From: WHSW01 sp963740055
GTDB lineage: Bacteria > Actinomycetota > Thermoleophilia > Solirubrobacterales > 70-9
Assembly (NCBI GenBank): GCA_963740055.1
Contig: CAVUCL010000002.1
Location: 1 to 64,000, forward strand
DNA: 64,000 nt
Reading direction: 5' to 3'
Under the pieces are notes generated by a model. The model was not told where the DNA came from, did not search any database, and saw nothing but the letters and a program-made list of their open reading frames with translations. Shown one piece after another: positions 8,200 through 20,196 of this stretch. Position numbers and translations under genes: made by a program. Numbering within the stretch: position 1 is the first letter of the stretch; each line of letters opens with the position of its first letter.

Positions 8200-10080
8200 T
8201 CAGCCGCCGGGGAGGGTGAATACCTCCCGGGCGCGCGGGCCCGCCGGATCGGCGATCTCGGGGAAGGTCGTGCCCTCGAGCAGGGCGAGGTCGAAGATCT
8301 CGTCGATCTGAGCCTCGAAGCGCAGGAAGCCGAGCACGTCGCCGCGTTCGGTGCTGACGATCCAGACGCCGCAGAAGCGCTCCTCGAAGCGCTTCGCGAC
8401 CCCGAGCTCGGGGCCCGAGGCGTCCCGGTCGCGGAGCCGCGAGAGACCGACGAAGGCGAGTCCGCCGCTCAGCGCCAGCCCGCGCGTGAACCCTGGAAGC
8501 TCGATCACGGTCTCGGTCGCTCCGCTCTCGGGATCCACGGTCAGCAGCCGCCCCTCGCCGGATTCGAGTAGCCAGAGACGGCCGTCGTGCCACCGCGGCG
8601 AGTGCGGCAGGGAGAGACCGTCGGCGACCACCTCGCCGCTCGCGACCGAGATCACGCAGCCGTCGTCGAGGTCCTCGCGCCAGCCCTCGGGAGAATCACT
8701 GCGACCGAGCGCGGTCACGTAGCCGGCCTCGTCGCCGACGATCGCGATCCCGTTCGTGTGACAGCGATCCTCGCCGTCGACCGCGCTCACGAACGCCGGC
8801 CGCCAGCGGGGCACGAAGCTGTGCTCGTCGTCGAGGGTCGCGAGGCACGAGAACCTCCTCGAGGCAAGCCAGAGCTCACCGCCCGCATAGGCGAGCTCGC
8901 CGATCCCCGCGGCGCCGGTGTAGCGGCGGCCGGCGGGGACGAGGAGGGCGTCGTGATCGCCGTCGCCCGGGTCGGCGGCCTCGAGCGCATCGCGGTAGAG
9001 GTGGATCTCGGTCGGCGACGCGACCGCCATCCGTCCGGCGTCGAGGGCGAGCCCGCTCGGGCTCTGGAGCTGGCGAAAGTGGGTGTTGACGCGCGGGCCG
9101 TCGCGGCGGATCGCGATCAGCTTGCCGGCGGGGGGCGAGGTGACCAGCAGCGAGGCTCGAAGTTGCTCGAGAATCCGCGCGAAGCTGCCCGTGTAGACGC
9201 TCCGCAGCGGCGACTGGGCGTCCGGGGTCGGGGTCGGCCGCCGCGACACCGGGTCGGCGATCAGCTCGTGCGCGCGCTCGGCGAGCCCGGTGGTGCGGGG
9301 GAGGAGCGGCTGCAACCCCTCGGATCGGATCAGCGCCGCCTTTCCGCGCGGGACCTCGACCAGCTCGGTCAGCGTCTGCGGCCAGGTCTCCGGTCGCTCG
9401 ATGCCGAGGAAGGCCGCGAGCCGTTCGAGCTCGGCGCCCGGATCCGCCTCGAGCGCCGCGTAGTCGACCACGCACCAGCGCTCCGGCGGCAGCTCGCCAA
9501 GGTCGTCGAGCAGCTTGCGCGTCGTCGTCATCCACTGCTCGGTGACGATCTCGGGCAACGGCCTGCCGGCGAGCTCGCGCCATCCGGGGACGAGAAGCAT
9601 CGACCAGGCCGGGCCGGGCCAGTCCGGAAGCTCGCGGTAGGTCGTGTACTCCTCCGAATGCCACGCCTCGAGCATGCTCGCGAGCGTGTCGCGGGGCTCG
9701 CGGTAGAGGTAGACGAAGGTCGAGTCGGGGAAGATCGCGTCCAGGTAGGGGACCCGGAGCGCGTTGCGAGGCGTCGCGTCGACGATCCGGCTGACCTCGG
9801 AGCCGCGCGCCGCGGCGACCACCGCGAGCAGCTCGCGCAGCCGCTCGCGCAGCCGCTGCGAGACCTCCGGCGTGGCGTCGGCCGCGGTCCGCCGGTGGCT
9901 GTCGCGCCGCGGATCCGAGAGGTCCATGTCCTCGTCCTCGTCGAGCAGGTTGCGCGCAGCCTGTCCGAGCGCCCGCACCCCGGGCACACCTCCGATCGCC
10001 TCGTGCAGGAACCGGGTCCCGCTCTGCGGCGGGGCGACGACGAATATCGGGCGGGCGAGCGGGTCGATGGCGAGCGCACG
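8200..10080 (-). CDS. Sulfotransferase - TIGR03032 two-domain protein
   Basis: The frame is clean from 10080 to TGA at 8200, about 626 residues. Near the N-terminus PIFVVAPPQSGTRFL is the PAPS 5'-phosphosulfate loop, and STFVYLYREPRDTLASML is the 3'-phosphate-binding segment of the sulfotransferase fold (roughly residues 10-290). The rest is a TIGR03032 domain: WRPAFVSAVDGEDRCHTNG, LSLPHSPRWHDGRLWLLESG, ELPGFTRGL and ERFCGVWIV are recognisable. It is a paralogue of the gene at 58-3061 but lacks the hydroxylase domain. No ATG, GTG or TTG precedes the P-loop in frame: a TGA follows an ATG at 10091-10086, so a one-base indel probably hides the start, and GTG at 9987 would delete the loop. It is convergent with the beta-helix gene (4-base gap) and divergent from the SOS-regulated gene. 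Confidence 0.8.
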   Translation of the reverse strand, partial: RALAIDPLARPIFVVAPPQSGTRFLHEAIGGVPGVRALGQAARNLLDEDEDMDLSDPRRDSHRRTAADATPEVSQRLRERLRELLAVVAAARGSEVSRIVDATPRNALRVPYLDAIFPDSTFVYLYREPRDTLASMLEAWHSEEYTTYRELPDWPGPAWSMLLVPGWRELAGRPLPEIVTEQWMTTTRKLLDDLGELPPERWCVVDYAALEADPGAELERLAAFLGIERPETWPQTLTELVEVPRGKAALIRSEGLQPLLPRTTGLAERAHELIADPVSRRPTPTPDAQSPLRSVYTGSFARILEQLRASLLVTSPPAGKLIAIRRDGPRVNTHFRQLQSPSGLALDAGRMAVASPTEIHLYRDALEAADPGDGDHDALLVPAGRRYTGAAGIGELAYAGGELWLASRRFSCLATLDDEHSFVPRWRPAFVSAVDGEDRCHTNGIAIVGDEAGYVTALGRSDSPEGWREDLDDGCVISVASGEVVADGLSLPHSPRWHDGRLWLLESGEGRLLTVDPESGATETVIELPGFTRGLALSGGLAFVGLSRLRDRDASGPELGVAKRFEERFCGVWIVSTERGDVLGFLRFEAQIDEIFDLALLEGTTFPEIADPAGPRAREVFTLPGG

Positions 10081-10137
10081 TTCTCACATCGCGTCCGCTC
10101 GGAGCTCGGGCGCTCGGACGGTGTCCGCCGGATGTGC

Positions 10138-10149
10138 GAACATGTGTTC
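10138..10149. promoter_or_regulatory. LexA (SOS) box
   Basis: GAAC-ATGT-GTTC is a perfect match to the Gram-positive/actinobacterial LexA core GAACNNNNGTTC, with CG flanks (CGAACATGTGTTCG). It abuts the GTG start of the radical SAM gene at 10150, so LexA bound here would block that gene. It could also affect the divergent sulfotransferase gene, whose start lies about 50 bases away. Confidence 0.8.
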
Positions 10150-11168
10150 GTGCGCTGGGAAAACTTGGAGAAGGGAGGCAGCACGCAGGCGCGGCTGCCC
10201 GGTGTGGGTGAGACAGCGATACGCACCTTCGACGCTCCGGAGGCGCTCGGGATCCGCTTTCACGAGGTGGAGGCGCGCTCGGCGCTGAACGCGGTTCCGA
10301 AGCGATCGAGGATGCCGTTTCGCTGGACGATCAACCCCTACCGCGGCTGCACCCATGCGTGCGTCTTATCTACTGCTTCGCCCGGCCCACGCACACCTAC
10401 CTCGACCTGAACGCGCGCGAGGACTTCGAGCGCGAGATCGTGGTCAAGGTCAACGCGCCCGAGCTCCTGCGGGCGGAGCTGCGGCGGCCGTCGTGGCGCG
10501 GCGAGCACGTCGCGCTCGGGACCAACACCGACCCGTATCAGTGGGTCGAGGGCCGCTACCGGCTCACGCGCGGGATCTGGGAAGCGCTGCGTGATCACCG
10601 AAACCCGTGCTCGGTGCTGACCAAGTCGCCACTGCTGCTCCGCGACCTCGACGTCTTTCGCGAGCTCGCGGCGCGGACCGAGTTCGTCGCCAACCTCTCG
10701 ATTCCGACCCTCGACGAGCGCGCCTGGCGGGCGACCGAGCCGCACACGCCACACCCGCGCAAGCGGATCGAGGCGGTCGCGGAGCTGAACCGCAACGGGA
10801 TCCCGACCAGCGTCCTGATCGCGCCGCTGATCCCGGGCGTCAATGACGACCCGAAGCAGGTCGAGGAGCTGATCGCGCTCGTCTCCGATGCCGGTGCCCG
10901 CCACGTCGGCGGGCTCGGGCTCCATCTGCGCGGCGAGGTGCGCGCGATCTGGTTCGACTGGCTGCGCCAGCACCGCCCGGACCTGGTCGAGCGCTACGAG
11001 GAGCTCTACCGAGCCGGCGCCTACCTGCCACCGGACGAGCGGCGGCGGCTGGCGGCGCTCACCCGCCGGGCGCCGCGACCGCGCCGATTCGTCACCGGAC
11101 GGGACGCCGGCGCGGGTGCGGTCAGGGGGAAGCCGGCTCGGCGAGTCCGCCAGCCCAGCCTCTTCTGA
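10150..11168 (+). CDS. Rv2578c-type radical SAM protein, SOS-controlled (frameshift in the cluster motif)
   Basis: GTG at 10150 gives MRWENLEKGG, matching the MRW start usual in the Rv2578c family; upstream in-frame ATG at 10132 would put the SOS box inside the gene. Residues about 45-75 hold NPYRGCTHACV and YCFARPTHTYLDLN, together the CxxxCxxC iron-sulfur motif of radical SAM enzymes. Then come WRGEHVALGTNTDPYQ, EGRYRLTRGI and ILTKS-like segments, and GLHLRG near the end. Five extra bases at 10366-10370 break the frame between the second and third Cys; removing them gives a 337-residue protein of normal length. The reaction is unknown. The LexA box suggests a role in DNA damage. The last residues, QPSLF, resemble the beta-clamp-binding pentapeptide. 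The 3' end overlaps the opposing MFS gene by 47 bases. Confidence 0.85.
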
Positions 11169-12303
11169 ACGAGACCGCGACCGCGGCTCCCGCGAGCGCG
11201 CAGCAGGCGGCGAGCACGAAGGCGGCCGAGTAGCCGCCGAGTGCCGCCGCCGCACCGGTGAGCGGCCCGCCGATCCCCATGCCGAGGTCGAAGAACGCGG
11301 TGAAGGTGCCCATCGCGACCCCGCGGCGCTCGATCGGCACCCGGTTGACGACCAGCAGCGCCAGGGACGGAAACAGCAGGGCGAACCCGGCGCCCATCGC
11401 GACGGCGCCGGCGACCGCGACCGGGAGGCTCTCGGAGGCGGCGATCGCCACCAGGCCGGCCGCCTCGACCGCGCCGGCGCCCGCCGCGCAGCGGATCGGG
11501 CCGTAGCGGTCCGGCAGCCAGCCGCCGAGCACGCGGGTGGCGACGACGGTAAGCGCGAAGGCGGTGAACACCGCGGCCCCGTGACCGATCCCCTGCTGGT
11601 CGAGGTGCAGGACGATGAACGCCGCCATCGCCGCGTAGCCGACGATCGCCAGCGAGAGCGCGAGCCCGGGACGAAGCGCCTCGCGGGCGAGCAGCGTCCT
11701 CGCCTGGGGGAGGCCGGCCTGCGGACGGAAGCGCTCGCCGATCCGGGTCGCGACGAAGGCACCGGCGAGCGGCGCCGCGGTCGCGAACGCCCACACCGCA
11801 TCGAAGCTCGATGCCTGCAGGATGAGCTCGCCGAGCGGTGGGCCGAGCGCCAGGCCGCCCCAGATCGCGAGCCCGTAGAGGCCGATGATCCGCGCCCGGC
11901 GCGCGGGCGGCGCGAGATCGACGATCCACGCGGCGCCCGCGGTGTAGACCGCTCCCTCGCCGGCGCCGAGGAACAGCCGCGAGACGATCAGGCCGGCGAC
12001 GCCCGCCGGGACGAACAGCAGCAACCCCGAGATCGCGGTCGAGAGCGCCCCCCAGACGACCACGCGCCGGCGCCCGCGACGGTCGGCGAGGTGGCCGGCG
12101 AGCGGACGGCAGGCGAGTCCGGTGATCGCGAAGGCGCCGGTGACGATCCCGACCTCGAGCTCGCCTCCACCGAGCTCCCCGGTGATGTAGCGGGGCAGGA
12201 CCGGGAGCGTCGCCCCGACCGAGAGCAGACCGAGGCCGGTGACGACGAAGATCCCGGCGAACGCCGCGCGGGAGCTGCTCTGGGTGTCGGCGGCGGCGCG
12301 CAC
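11122..12303 (-). CDS. MFS transporter, DHA1-like
   Basis: About 393 residues with 12 predicted membrane segments. The motif-A region between TM2 and TM3 reads GHLADRRGRRRVV, the standard loop of drug:H+ antiporter-type major facilitator proteins, and a weaker copy (GGWLPDRYGPI) lies in the second half. Start GTG at 12303 gives MRAAADTQSSSRAAFAGIFVV. The longer frame to 12486 adds a hydrophilic stretch with no family resemblance. The substrate cannot be told. It is divergent from the acetate operon (145-base gap) and its last 47 bases overlap the end of the radical SAM gene. Confidence 0.8.
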   Translation of the reverse strand: MRAAADTQSSSRAAFAGIFVVTGLGLLSVGATLPVLPRYITGELGGGELEVGIVTGAFAITGLACRPLAGHLADRRGRRRVVVWGALSTAISGLLLFVPAGVAGLIVSRLFLGAGEGAVYTAGAAWIVDLAPPARRARIIGLYGLAIWGGLALGPPLGELILQASSFDAVWAFATAAPLAGAFVATRIGERFRPQAGLPQARTLLAREALRPGLALSLAIVGYAAMAAFIVLHLDQQGIGHGAAVFTAFALTVVATRVLGGWLPDRYGPIRCAAGAGAVEAAGLVAIAASESLPVAVAGAVAMGAGFALLFPSLALLVVNRVPIERRGVAMGTFTAFFDLGMGIGGPLTGAAAALGGYSAAFVLAACCALAGAAVAVSFRRGWAGGLAEPASP

Positions 12304-12448
12304 GATGCAATCAATAGCTGGAAGTTGGCTCGTCGCACATGCCGGGTTTGCCGATGGCGCGAGTGGGGACAGGGGGGATTGAGAGAGATGGACTCCGGGC
12401 GACCGGGGGGGCGCAGCCGGGGTCACGACCCCGAAAGCGAGCTGAGAG

Positions 12449-12916
12449 ATGGCTGATACGGTCGCGGGCGGAGTCGGGGGCTCCACTCACCATCCGGAGA
12501 TCGACTGGGACGCGGCGGCGCGCTCGCCCGAGTTCCAGGAGCTGACGCGCAGGCGTCGCTCGTTCACGATCCCGGTGCTGGCATTCGTCTTCGTCTGGTA
12601 CTTCGGCTTCATCGCCCTCGCCGGCTACGCCCCTGACTTCATGGGCGAGCGGCTGATCGACGGGTTCACGGTCGGCTACGCGATCGCCCTGAGCCAGTTC
12701 GTGATGACCTGGGTGCTCGGCTGGCTCTACCTGCGCCAGAGCGACCGGGTCTTCGACCCGCTCGCCAAGCGCGCCGCCGAGCGCGCCCTCGCGGACGCGC
12801 GTCCCGCGACGAGCCCGGCGGCGACCGGCCCGCGGACCGACCCCGACGGCCGGATCCGCCCGCGGCGCTTCGACGCCGACGGACCCACCGACGGCCCCGG
12901 TGAGGTGCGCCGATGA
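12449..12916 (+). CDS. DUF485 membrane protein (YjcH-like)
   Basis: 155 residues. The DUF485 core lies at about 25-100: DWDAAARSPEFQELTRRRRSF, then two membrane segments (IPVLAFVFVWYFGFIALAGYAP and an IALSQFVMTWVLGWLYL-like second helix) and a YLRQSDRVFDPLA end. The last 50 residues are a hydrophilic Pro/Asp/Arg-rich tail longer than in E. coli YjcH. Its stop overlaps the start of the symporter by 4 bases (ATGA), as in the yjcH-actP arrangement. It is the usual partner of acetate symporters, with an unknown biochemical role. Confidence 0.85.
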   Translation: MADTVAGGVGGSTHHPEIDWDAAARSPEFQELTRRRRSFTIPVLAFVFVWYFGFIALAGYAPDFMGERLIDGFTVGYAIALSQFVMTWVLGWLYLRQSDRVFDPLAKRAAERALADARPATSPAATGPRTDPDGRIRPRRFDADGPTDGPGEVRR

Positions 12917-14580
12917 TCGCCGCGCTTCCGATCGCCGAGGTCAACACCGAGGCGGTCGCGATCTTCGCGGTCGTCGTCGGGATCACCCTCGCGATCACCT
13001 ACTGGGCCTCGAAGCGGACCAAGGACGCGACCACGTTCTGGGCCGCGGGCCGAGGCATTACCGGGGTGCAGAACGGGTTCGCGATCGCCGGCGACTACAT
13101 GTCGGCGGCGTCGTTCCTGGGCATCGCCGGGCTGATCTTCCTCTTCGGCTTCGACGGCTTCCTGTACTCGGTCGGCTTCCTGGTCGCGTTCCTGATCGTG
13201 CTCTACCTGCTCGCCGAGCGGATGCGCAACTCGGGCAAGTTCACGATCGCCGACGTGCTCTCGTTCCGGCTCAACGAGCGCCCGGCACGGGTCGCGGCGG
13301 CGCTGGGCACGCTCACCGTGGTCGCGTTCTATCTGATCGCGCAGATGGTGGGGGCGGGGGTCCTGATCCAGGCACTGGTCGGGATCGACTTCAGCATCGC
13401 CGTGCTGACGACCGGCGCGTTCATGCTCTGTTATGTCGTCTTCGGCGGCATGCTCGCCACCACCTGGGTCCAGATCATCAAGGCCGTCCTGCTGATGTCG
13501 GCGACCATCGTCCTGTCGCTGTTCGTGCTCGGCGAGATCGGCTGGAACCCGATCGACATCTTCGACGACGCTCAGGCGCAGTCGGAGGACGGGGCCGCGT
13601 ACCTGGCTCCCGGCCTGCGCTTCAGCGAGCCGATCGACACGATCTCGCTCGGGCTCGGGCTGTTGCTCGGCACCGCCGGGCTGCCGCACATCCTGATGCG
13701 GTTCTTCACCGTCCCCGACGCCAAGGCGGCGCGCTCGTCGGTGGTCTGGGCTGTCGGCCTGATCGGCGCGTTCTACGTGATGACCACGTTCCTGGGCTTC
13801 GGCGCCCGGGCGATCCTCGGTGGCGACCCCGCCGGCCTCGACGACGCCGGCAACCTGGCCGCGCCGCTGCTCGCCCAGGAGGTCGGCGGCGGAGTGGGGA
13901 CGATCGGCGGCGACGCCTTCCTGGCGATCATCGCCGCGGTCGCCTTCGCGACCATCCTCGCGGTGGTCGCGGGACTCGTGATCTCGGCCTCGGGTGCCGT
14001 CGCGCACGACGTGTGGTCGAACGTGATCCGCAAGGGCCGCGACTCCGAGCACGAGGAGGTGTACGTCGCCCGGATCGCCGCTGTGGGCATCGGGGCGATC
14101 GCAATCGCGATCGCGATCATCGGCGGCGAGGCACTGAACGTCTCCTACATGGTGGGCTTGGCATTCGCCGTCGCGGCAAGCGCCAACTTCCCGGCCCTGC
14201 TTCTGGCGCTGACCTGGAAGCGGTTCAACACCACTGGTGCGGTATGCGGCGTGGTGACCGGTGTCGTGACCTCGGTCGGGTTGGTTCTGATCGGTCCAGA
14301 CCCCGCCGCCCCCGAGCAAGGCCTCGTGACCACCGACCCGGTAGAGATCATCCCGGGCGTGCCTCTATCACAGCCGGCGATCCTCTCGGTGCCGCTTGGC
14401 TTCCTCGCCTGCTACCTCGGCACGATGCTCTCGCGCGAGGAGACGCGCGCCGAGCGCGGGTTCGAGGAGCTGCACGTGCGCGCGGAGACCGGGCTCGGGG
14501 CCGAGGTCCCGATCGAGGGTGCCGGGATCTCGCCGCGACCGCGGCGCGAGAAGCGCGACGCCGAGAAGGTCAGCGCCTGA
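12913..14580 (+). CDS. actP: Cation/acetate symporter (SSS family)
   Basis: 555 residues, 13-14 membrane segments, sodium:solute symporter fold. Features seen are ATTFWAAGRGITGVQNGFAI and GDYMSAASFLGIAGL near the N-terminus (the SSS substrate/Na+ region typical of ActP), LPHILMRFFTVPDAKAARSS in the middle, and VAGLVISASGAVAHDVWSN in the second half. It would import acetate and possibly other short monocarboxylates with Na+. It is translationally coupled to the DUF485 gene and sits 20 bases upstream of acetyl-CoA synthetase, so uptake and activation are one operon. The C-terminal tail after the last helix is charged and variable. Confidence 0.9.
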   Translation: MIAALPIAEVNTEAVAIFAVVVGITLAITYWASKRTKDATTFWAAGRGITGVQNGFAIAGDYMSAASFLGIAGLIFLFGFDGFLYSVGFLVAFLIVLYLLAERMRNSGKFTIADVLSFRLNERPARVAAALGTLTVVAFYLIAQMVGAGVLIQALVGIDFSIAVLTTGAFMLCYVVFGGMLATTWVQIIKAVLLMSATIVLSLFVLGEIGWNPIDIFDDAQAQSEDGAAYLAPGLRFSEPIDTISLGLGLLLGTAGLPHILMRFFTVPDAKAARSSVVWAVGLIGAFYVMTTFLGFGARAILGGDPAGLDDAGNLAAPLLAQEVGGGVGTIGGDAFLAIIAAVAFATILAVVAGLVISASGAVAHDVWSNVIRKGRDSEHEEVYVARIAAVGIGAIAIAIAIIGGEALNVSYMVGLAFAVAASANFPALLLALTWKRFNTTGAVCGVVTGVVTSVGLVLIGPDPAAPEQGLVTTDPVEIIPGVPLSQPAILSVPLGFLACYLGTMLSREETRAERGFEELHVRAETGLGAEVPIEGAGISPRPRREKRDAEKVSA

Positions 14581-14600
14581 CGCGCGGCGAAAGGCAGGCG

Positions 14601-16607
<2,007 letters not shown>

Positions 16608-16694
16608 CCCCGCCGGTTGCCGGTTGCGCACGAGCTACCGGGCGCGCTAGGTTCTCGGCCGGGATAAAGGCGTAGGGGGAGAAGGGGCGGCTCG

Positions 16695-19600
16695 ATGGCC
16701 TTCTCAGCCGCGGTTCGCCAGGCGGTTTTCGTGCTCGTAGTACTGCTCGGGGCCCTGCTGCCCTCGGGCGCGGATGCCGTGATCGCGGTCGACGAACGCG
16801 AGGATGCGCGTCCGCTGGATGCGCCCCCCGCCGATCCCGGCGGAGACCGGCTGCGGATCGGCGCCGGCGACTGGATCGCCACCGGGCTGCCCGGCGACGA
16901 CGTCGCCGCGGCGCGCGAGTACCTGCGCCGCAACGCCGAGGGCCTCGGCCTCTCGGCCGCCGAGGTCGATCGGCTCGAGCTCGTCAACGACGGACGGCTG
17001 GCGGCGAGCGACGCCCACGCCGTCCTCTTCGCCCAGCGGTTCGGCGGCCTGCCCGCCGTCGGCGGCGGCATGGTCGTCGTCGGCGTCGACGACGGGCGCG
17101 TCGCCTCGGTCGCCTCCTCGCTCAGCCCGAGCTCGCGAGTCGCCGGCGAACCGCGGCTCGGTGCTCGTGCCGCGTGGCACGCCGCCGCCGCCGGGGTCGG
17201 CCTCGACCTGGCCGATCGGCGCCTCGACCGAAGCGGATCGGCGGCGGGCTTCGCGGTCCTGGACGCCCGCCCGCTCGCCGCCGAGCAGCAGGTGCGCCTG
17301 GCAGCCTTGCCGGTCCCCGGCGGGCCTGCGCGCGCCGTTTACGAGGTCAACGTCGTCGACAACGGGCCACGAGCCCGCGGCGTACACCGTCTACCTCGAT
17401 GCCGAGACCGGTGAGACGCTGCGCCGCGTGAGCCGGCTCGACCACGCCGCCGATCAGCCGAACTGGCAGTACTTCCAGAGCTCCCCGTCGCTCGACGGCG
17501 CCGACACCGACACGCGGGTGATCGGGTGCTTTCCGGCCGGCGCCGCTCCCGCCGCTCCGTGCACGGTCGACGAGCGCTCGACCGCGGCCGCGGCACCCGC
17601 CCCCTGGGATGTGATCGGGGGCGCCTCCATGCCGAGCACGACGACGACCGGAAACAACGCCGATACGGCGCTCTCGCAGCTCAGCCCGCTGACGCCGAGC
17701 ACCGGCGTGCGGCCCTCGAGCCCGACCCGTGAGTACCTGTCGCCGTTCACCAACGTGTGGCGAACCTCGACCTGCAACCCGGCCAACTTCGCCGGTGGGA
17801 TCGTGCCCGCCACCGGTCCGAACACCTTCGGCGGCACCGAGGCCAACGACGTCAACGCGGCGATCATCTCACTGTTCGCCAATCACAACCACATGCACGA
17901 CTGGTCCTACAACCTCGGCTTCACCGAGGCGAACTACAACATGCAGGTCGACAACTTCGACAAGGGGGGCCCGGAAGCCCAGGAGGGCGATCCTGAGATC
18001 GGCAACGCGCAGGCGGGATCGACCACCGGCGGCGCTCCCACCTACACCGGGCGCGACAACGCGAACCAGATCACGCTCCAGGACGGGATCCCGCCGATCA
18101 CCAACATGTACCTCTGGCAGCCGATCGCGGGCGCCTTCTATCCGCCGTGCGTGGACGGGGACTTCGACATGAGCGTGATCGGCCACGAGTACACGCACGC
18201 GATCTCCAACCGGATGGTGGGCGGCCCCGACAACGGCCTCACATCGAGCGCCGACGGCCAGGCGCGGGCGATGGGCGAGTCGTTCTCGGACCTGACCGCG
18301 GTCGAGTTCCTGCACGAGTACGGGCTCTCGCCGGACGGCGACGCGGACCCGTTCGCCGTCGGCGCCTACGTCACCGGCTCGAACGAGAAGGGGATCCGCA
18401 ACTACAACATGGGCGACAGCCCGCTCAACTACTCCAACGTGCAGGGCTACGACGGCTCCGGCAACGGCAGCCCGCACGACGACGGCGAGATCTGGAGCGC
18501 GGTCAACTTCGACATCCGCGCGGCGATGATCGACAAGTACGGCGCCGGCGACGCCGCCTCGCAGCTCGCCTGCGCCGAGGGCCAGACAGCGGTCTCGGAG
18601 TGCCCCGGAAACCGCCGCTGGATGCAGCTCGTCTTCGACTCCTACCTGCTGATGCCGCCCGACGGTGAGGTCAGCATGCTCGAGGCTCGCGACGCGCTGC
18701 TCGCCGCCGACATGCTCCGCTTCGGCGGCGACAACCAGGCCGAGCTCTGGGACGCGTTCGCCCGCCGCGGCTTCGGCAGCGGCGCCAGCTCGACCAACTC
18801 CGGCGATGCGGGCGACATCGGTGGCGACACCGACGATCCGCAGCCGGTGGCGAGCTTCAGCTCGCCGCTGCGCAGCGACGAGACCACGCTCACGTTCACG
18901 CCGACCGCCGATCAGACCGGCGTCCCGGTCGAGGCCGAGCTCTATGTCGGCGACTACGAGGCGAACGTGACCCCGGTCGCCGACACCGACCCGGCGACGG
19001 CGCGCGACGCCCAGGTTCCGCTCCTGCCCGGGACCTACTCGTTCGTCGCCCGCGGCGACGGCTTCGGTGCGCAGAAGTTCTCGCAAACGATCGGCGCCGG
19101 ACAGGCCCTCGACCTGAACGTCGCGATGCCGACCAACCGGGCCTCGAACGCGAGCGGCGCGGTGACCACCGACGGCGATCCCGACGGTGTCAACCCCGAC
19201 TCGCTCACAGACGACACCGAGGTCACGAACTGGGCGGCGATCGAGCGCGATCCCGACGCCGCGGGCGCCGACGTGCTCGTCGACCTGGCGGGGGGCGAGC
19301 AGCTCGTCGACCGCGTCAACGTGAGCGCGCTGCTTCGCGATCCCGACCAGGACGGCGACGACCAGGACGATCCCGGAAGCCAGAACCGGTTCACGGCGCT
19401 GCGCCAGTTCGAGCTTCAGGCCTGCACCGGCGCGACCGCCGACTGCGACGAGCCGGGTGAGTTCACGAGCTTCTACACGAGCTCCGCCGACGCGTTCCCC
19501 GGCGACGTCCCGCGTCCGCTGGCGCCGGACATGAACCTGCGCAGCTTCGACGTCCCCGACACGCAGGCGACCCATCTGCGCTTCGTCGTCGTCACCAACC

Positions 19601-20196
19601 AATGCCTCGGAAAGGCGCTGTTTCAGGACAACTCGCTCGACACCGACCCGGCCTCGAACTCCGACTGCCGGCTCGGCAACCCGCCGACGATCGCGCCCAC
19701 GGACGCCACCGTGCGGGCGGCCGAGCTGCAGGTGTTCTCGAGCGCCGTGAGCTCGTCGCTGACGCCGACCGAGATCCCGGAGGGACCCGGCGGAGAGGAG
19801 CCCGGCGGCGACGGCGGTGGCGACGGCGGCGGCCCTGACCAGGGGCCGGGCGGCTGCGGCGCGGTCCAGAACGGCAGCAAGGCCGCCGACAAGCTCACCG
19901 GCACGGGCGCCGGCGACCTGCTGCGCGGGCGCGGCGGCCGCGACCGGCTCAACGGCCGCGGCGGCGACGACTGCCTGCGCGGCGGCCGCGACCGCGACCG
20001 CCTGCGCGGCGGCGCCGGCGACGACCTGCTCGCGGGCGGGCGCGGGCCCGACCGGATCAAGGGCGGTGGCGGAGCCGATCTGGTCCGTGCCGCGCGCGGC
20101 CGCGCCGACCGGATCGACTGCGGGCCGGGCAAGGACCGCGCCATGATCGGTCGCGGCGACCGCACCAAGCGCTGCGAGAAGATCAGGAGGCGCTAG
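16695..20196 (+). CDS. Secreted M36 (fungalysin-like) metalloprotease with RTX-like tail (one frameshift)
   Basis: About 1,166 residues after correcting one extra C at 17367-17368 (NG-HEPAAYTVYLD). A signal peptide (VFVLVVLLGALLPSGADA) is followed by a fungalysin propeptide-like region of about 230 residues and the catalytic domain. HEYTH (18184-18198) supplies the zinc His pair and catalytic Glu, and GESFSD (about 18275) the third zinc ligand. After about residue 720 come an Ig-like/discoidin-like region (TDDTEVTNWAAIE.. AADVLVDLAGG), a Gly/Pro linker, then Arg-rich GGxGxD repeats and a terminal CGPGKDR..RCEKI segment. That ending resembles the tails of the beta-helix proteins. It is a predicted extracellular endopeptidase. 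It overlaps the opposing MFS gene by 14 bases. Confidence 0.88.

Noticed and set aside
17869..19602. Long open frame on the reverse strand (about 577 codons)
   Set aside because: It mirrors the M36 protease gene on the other strand. High GC in third positions keeps the antisense free of stops; no family resemblance is seen in its translation.
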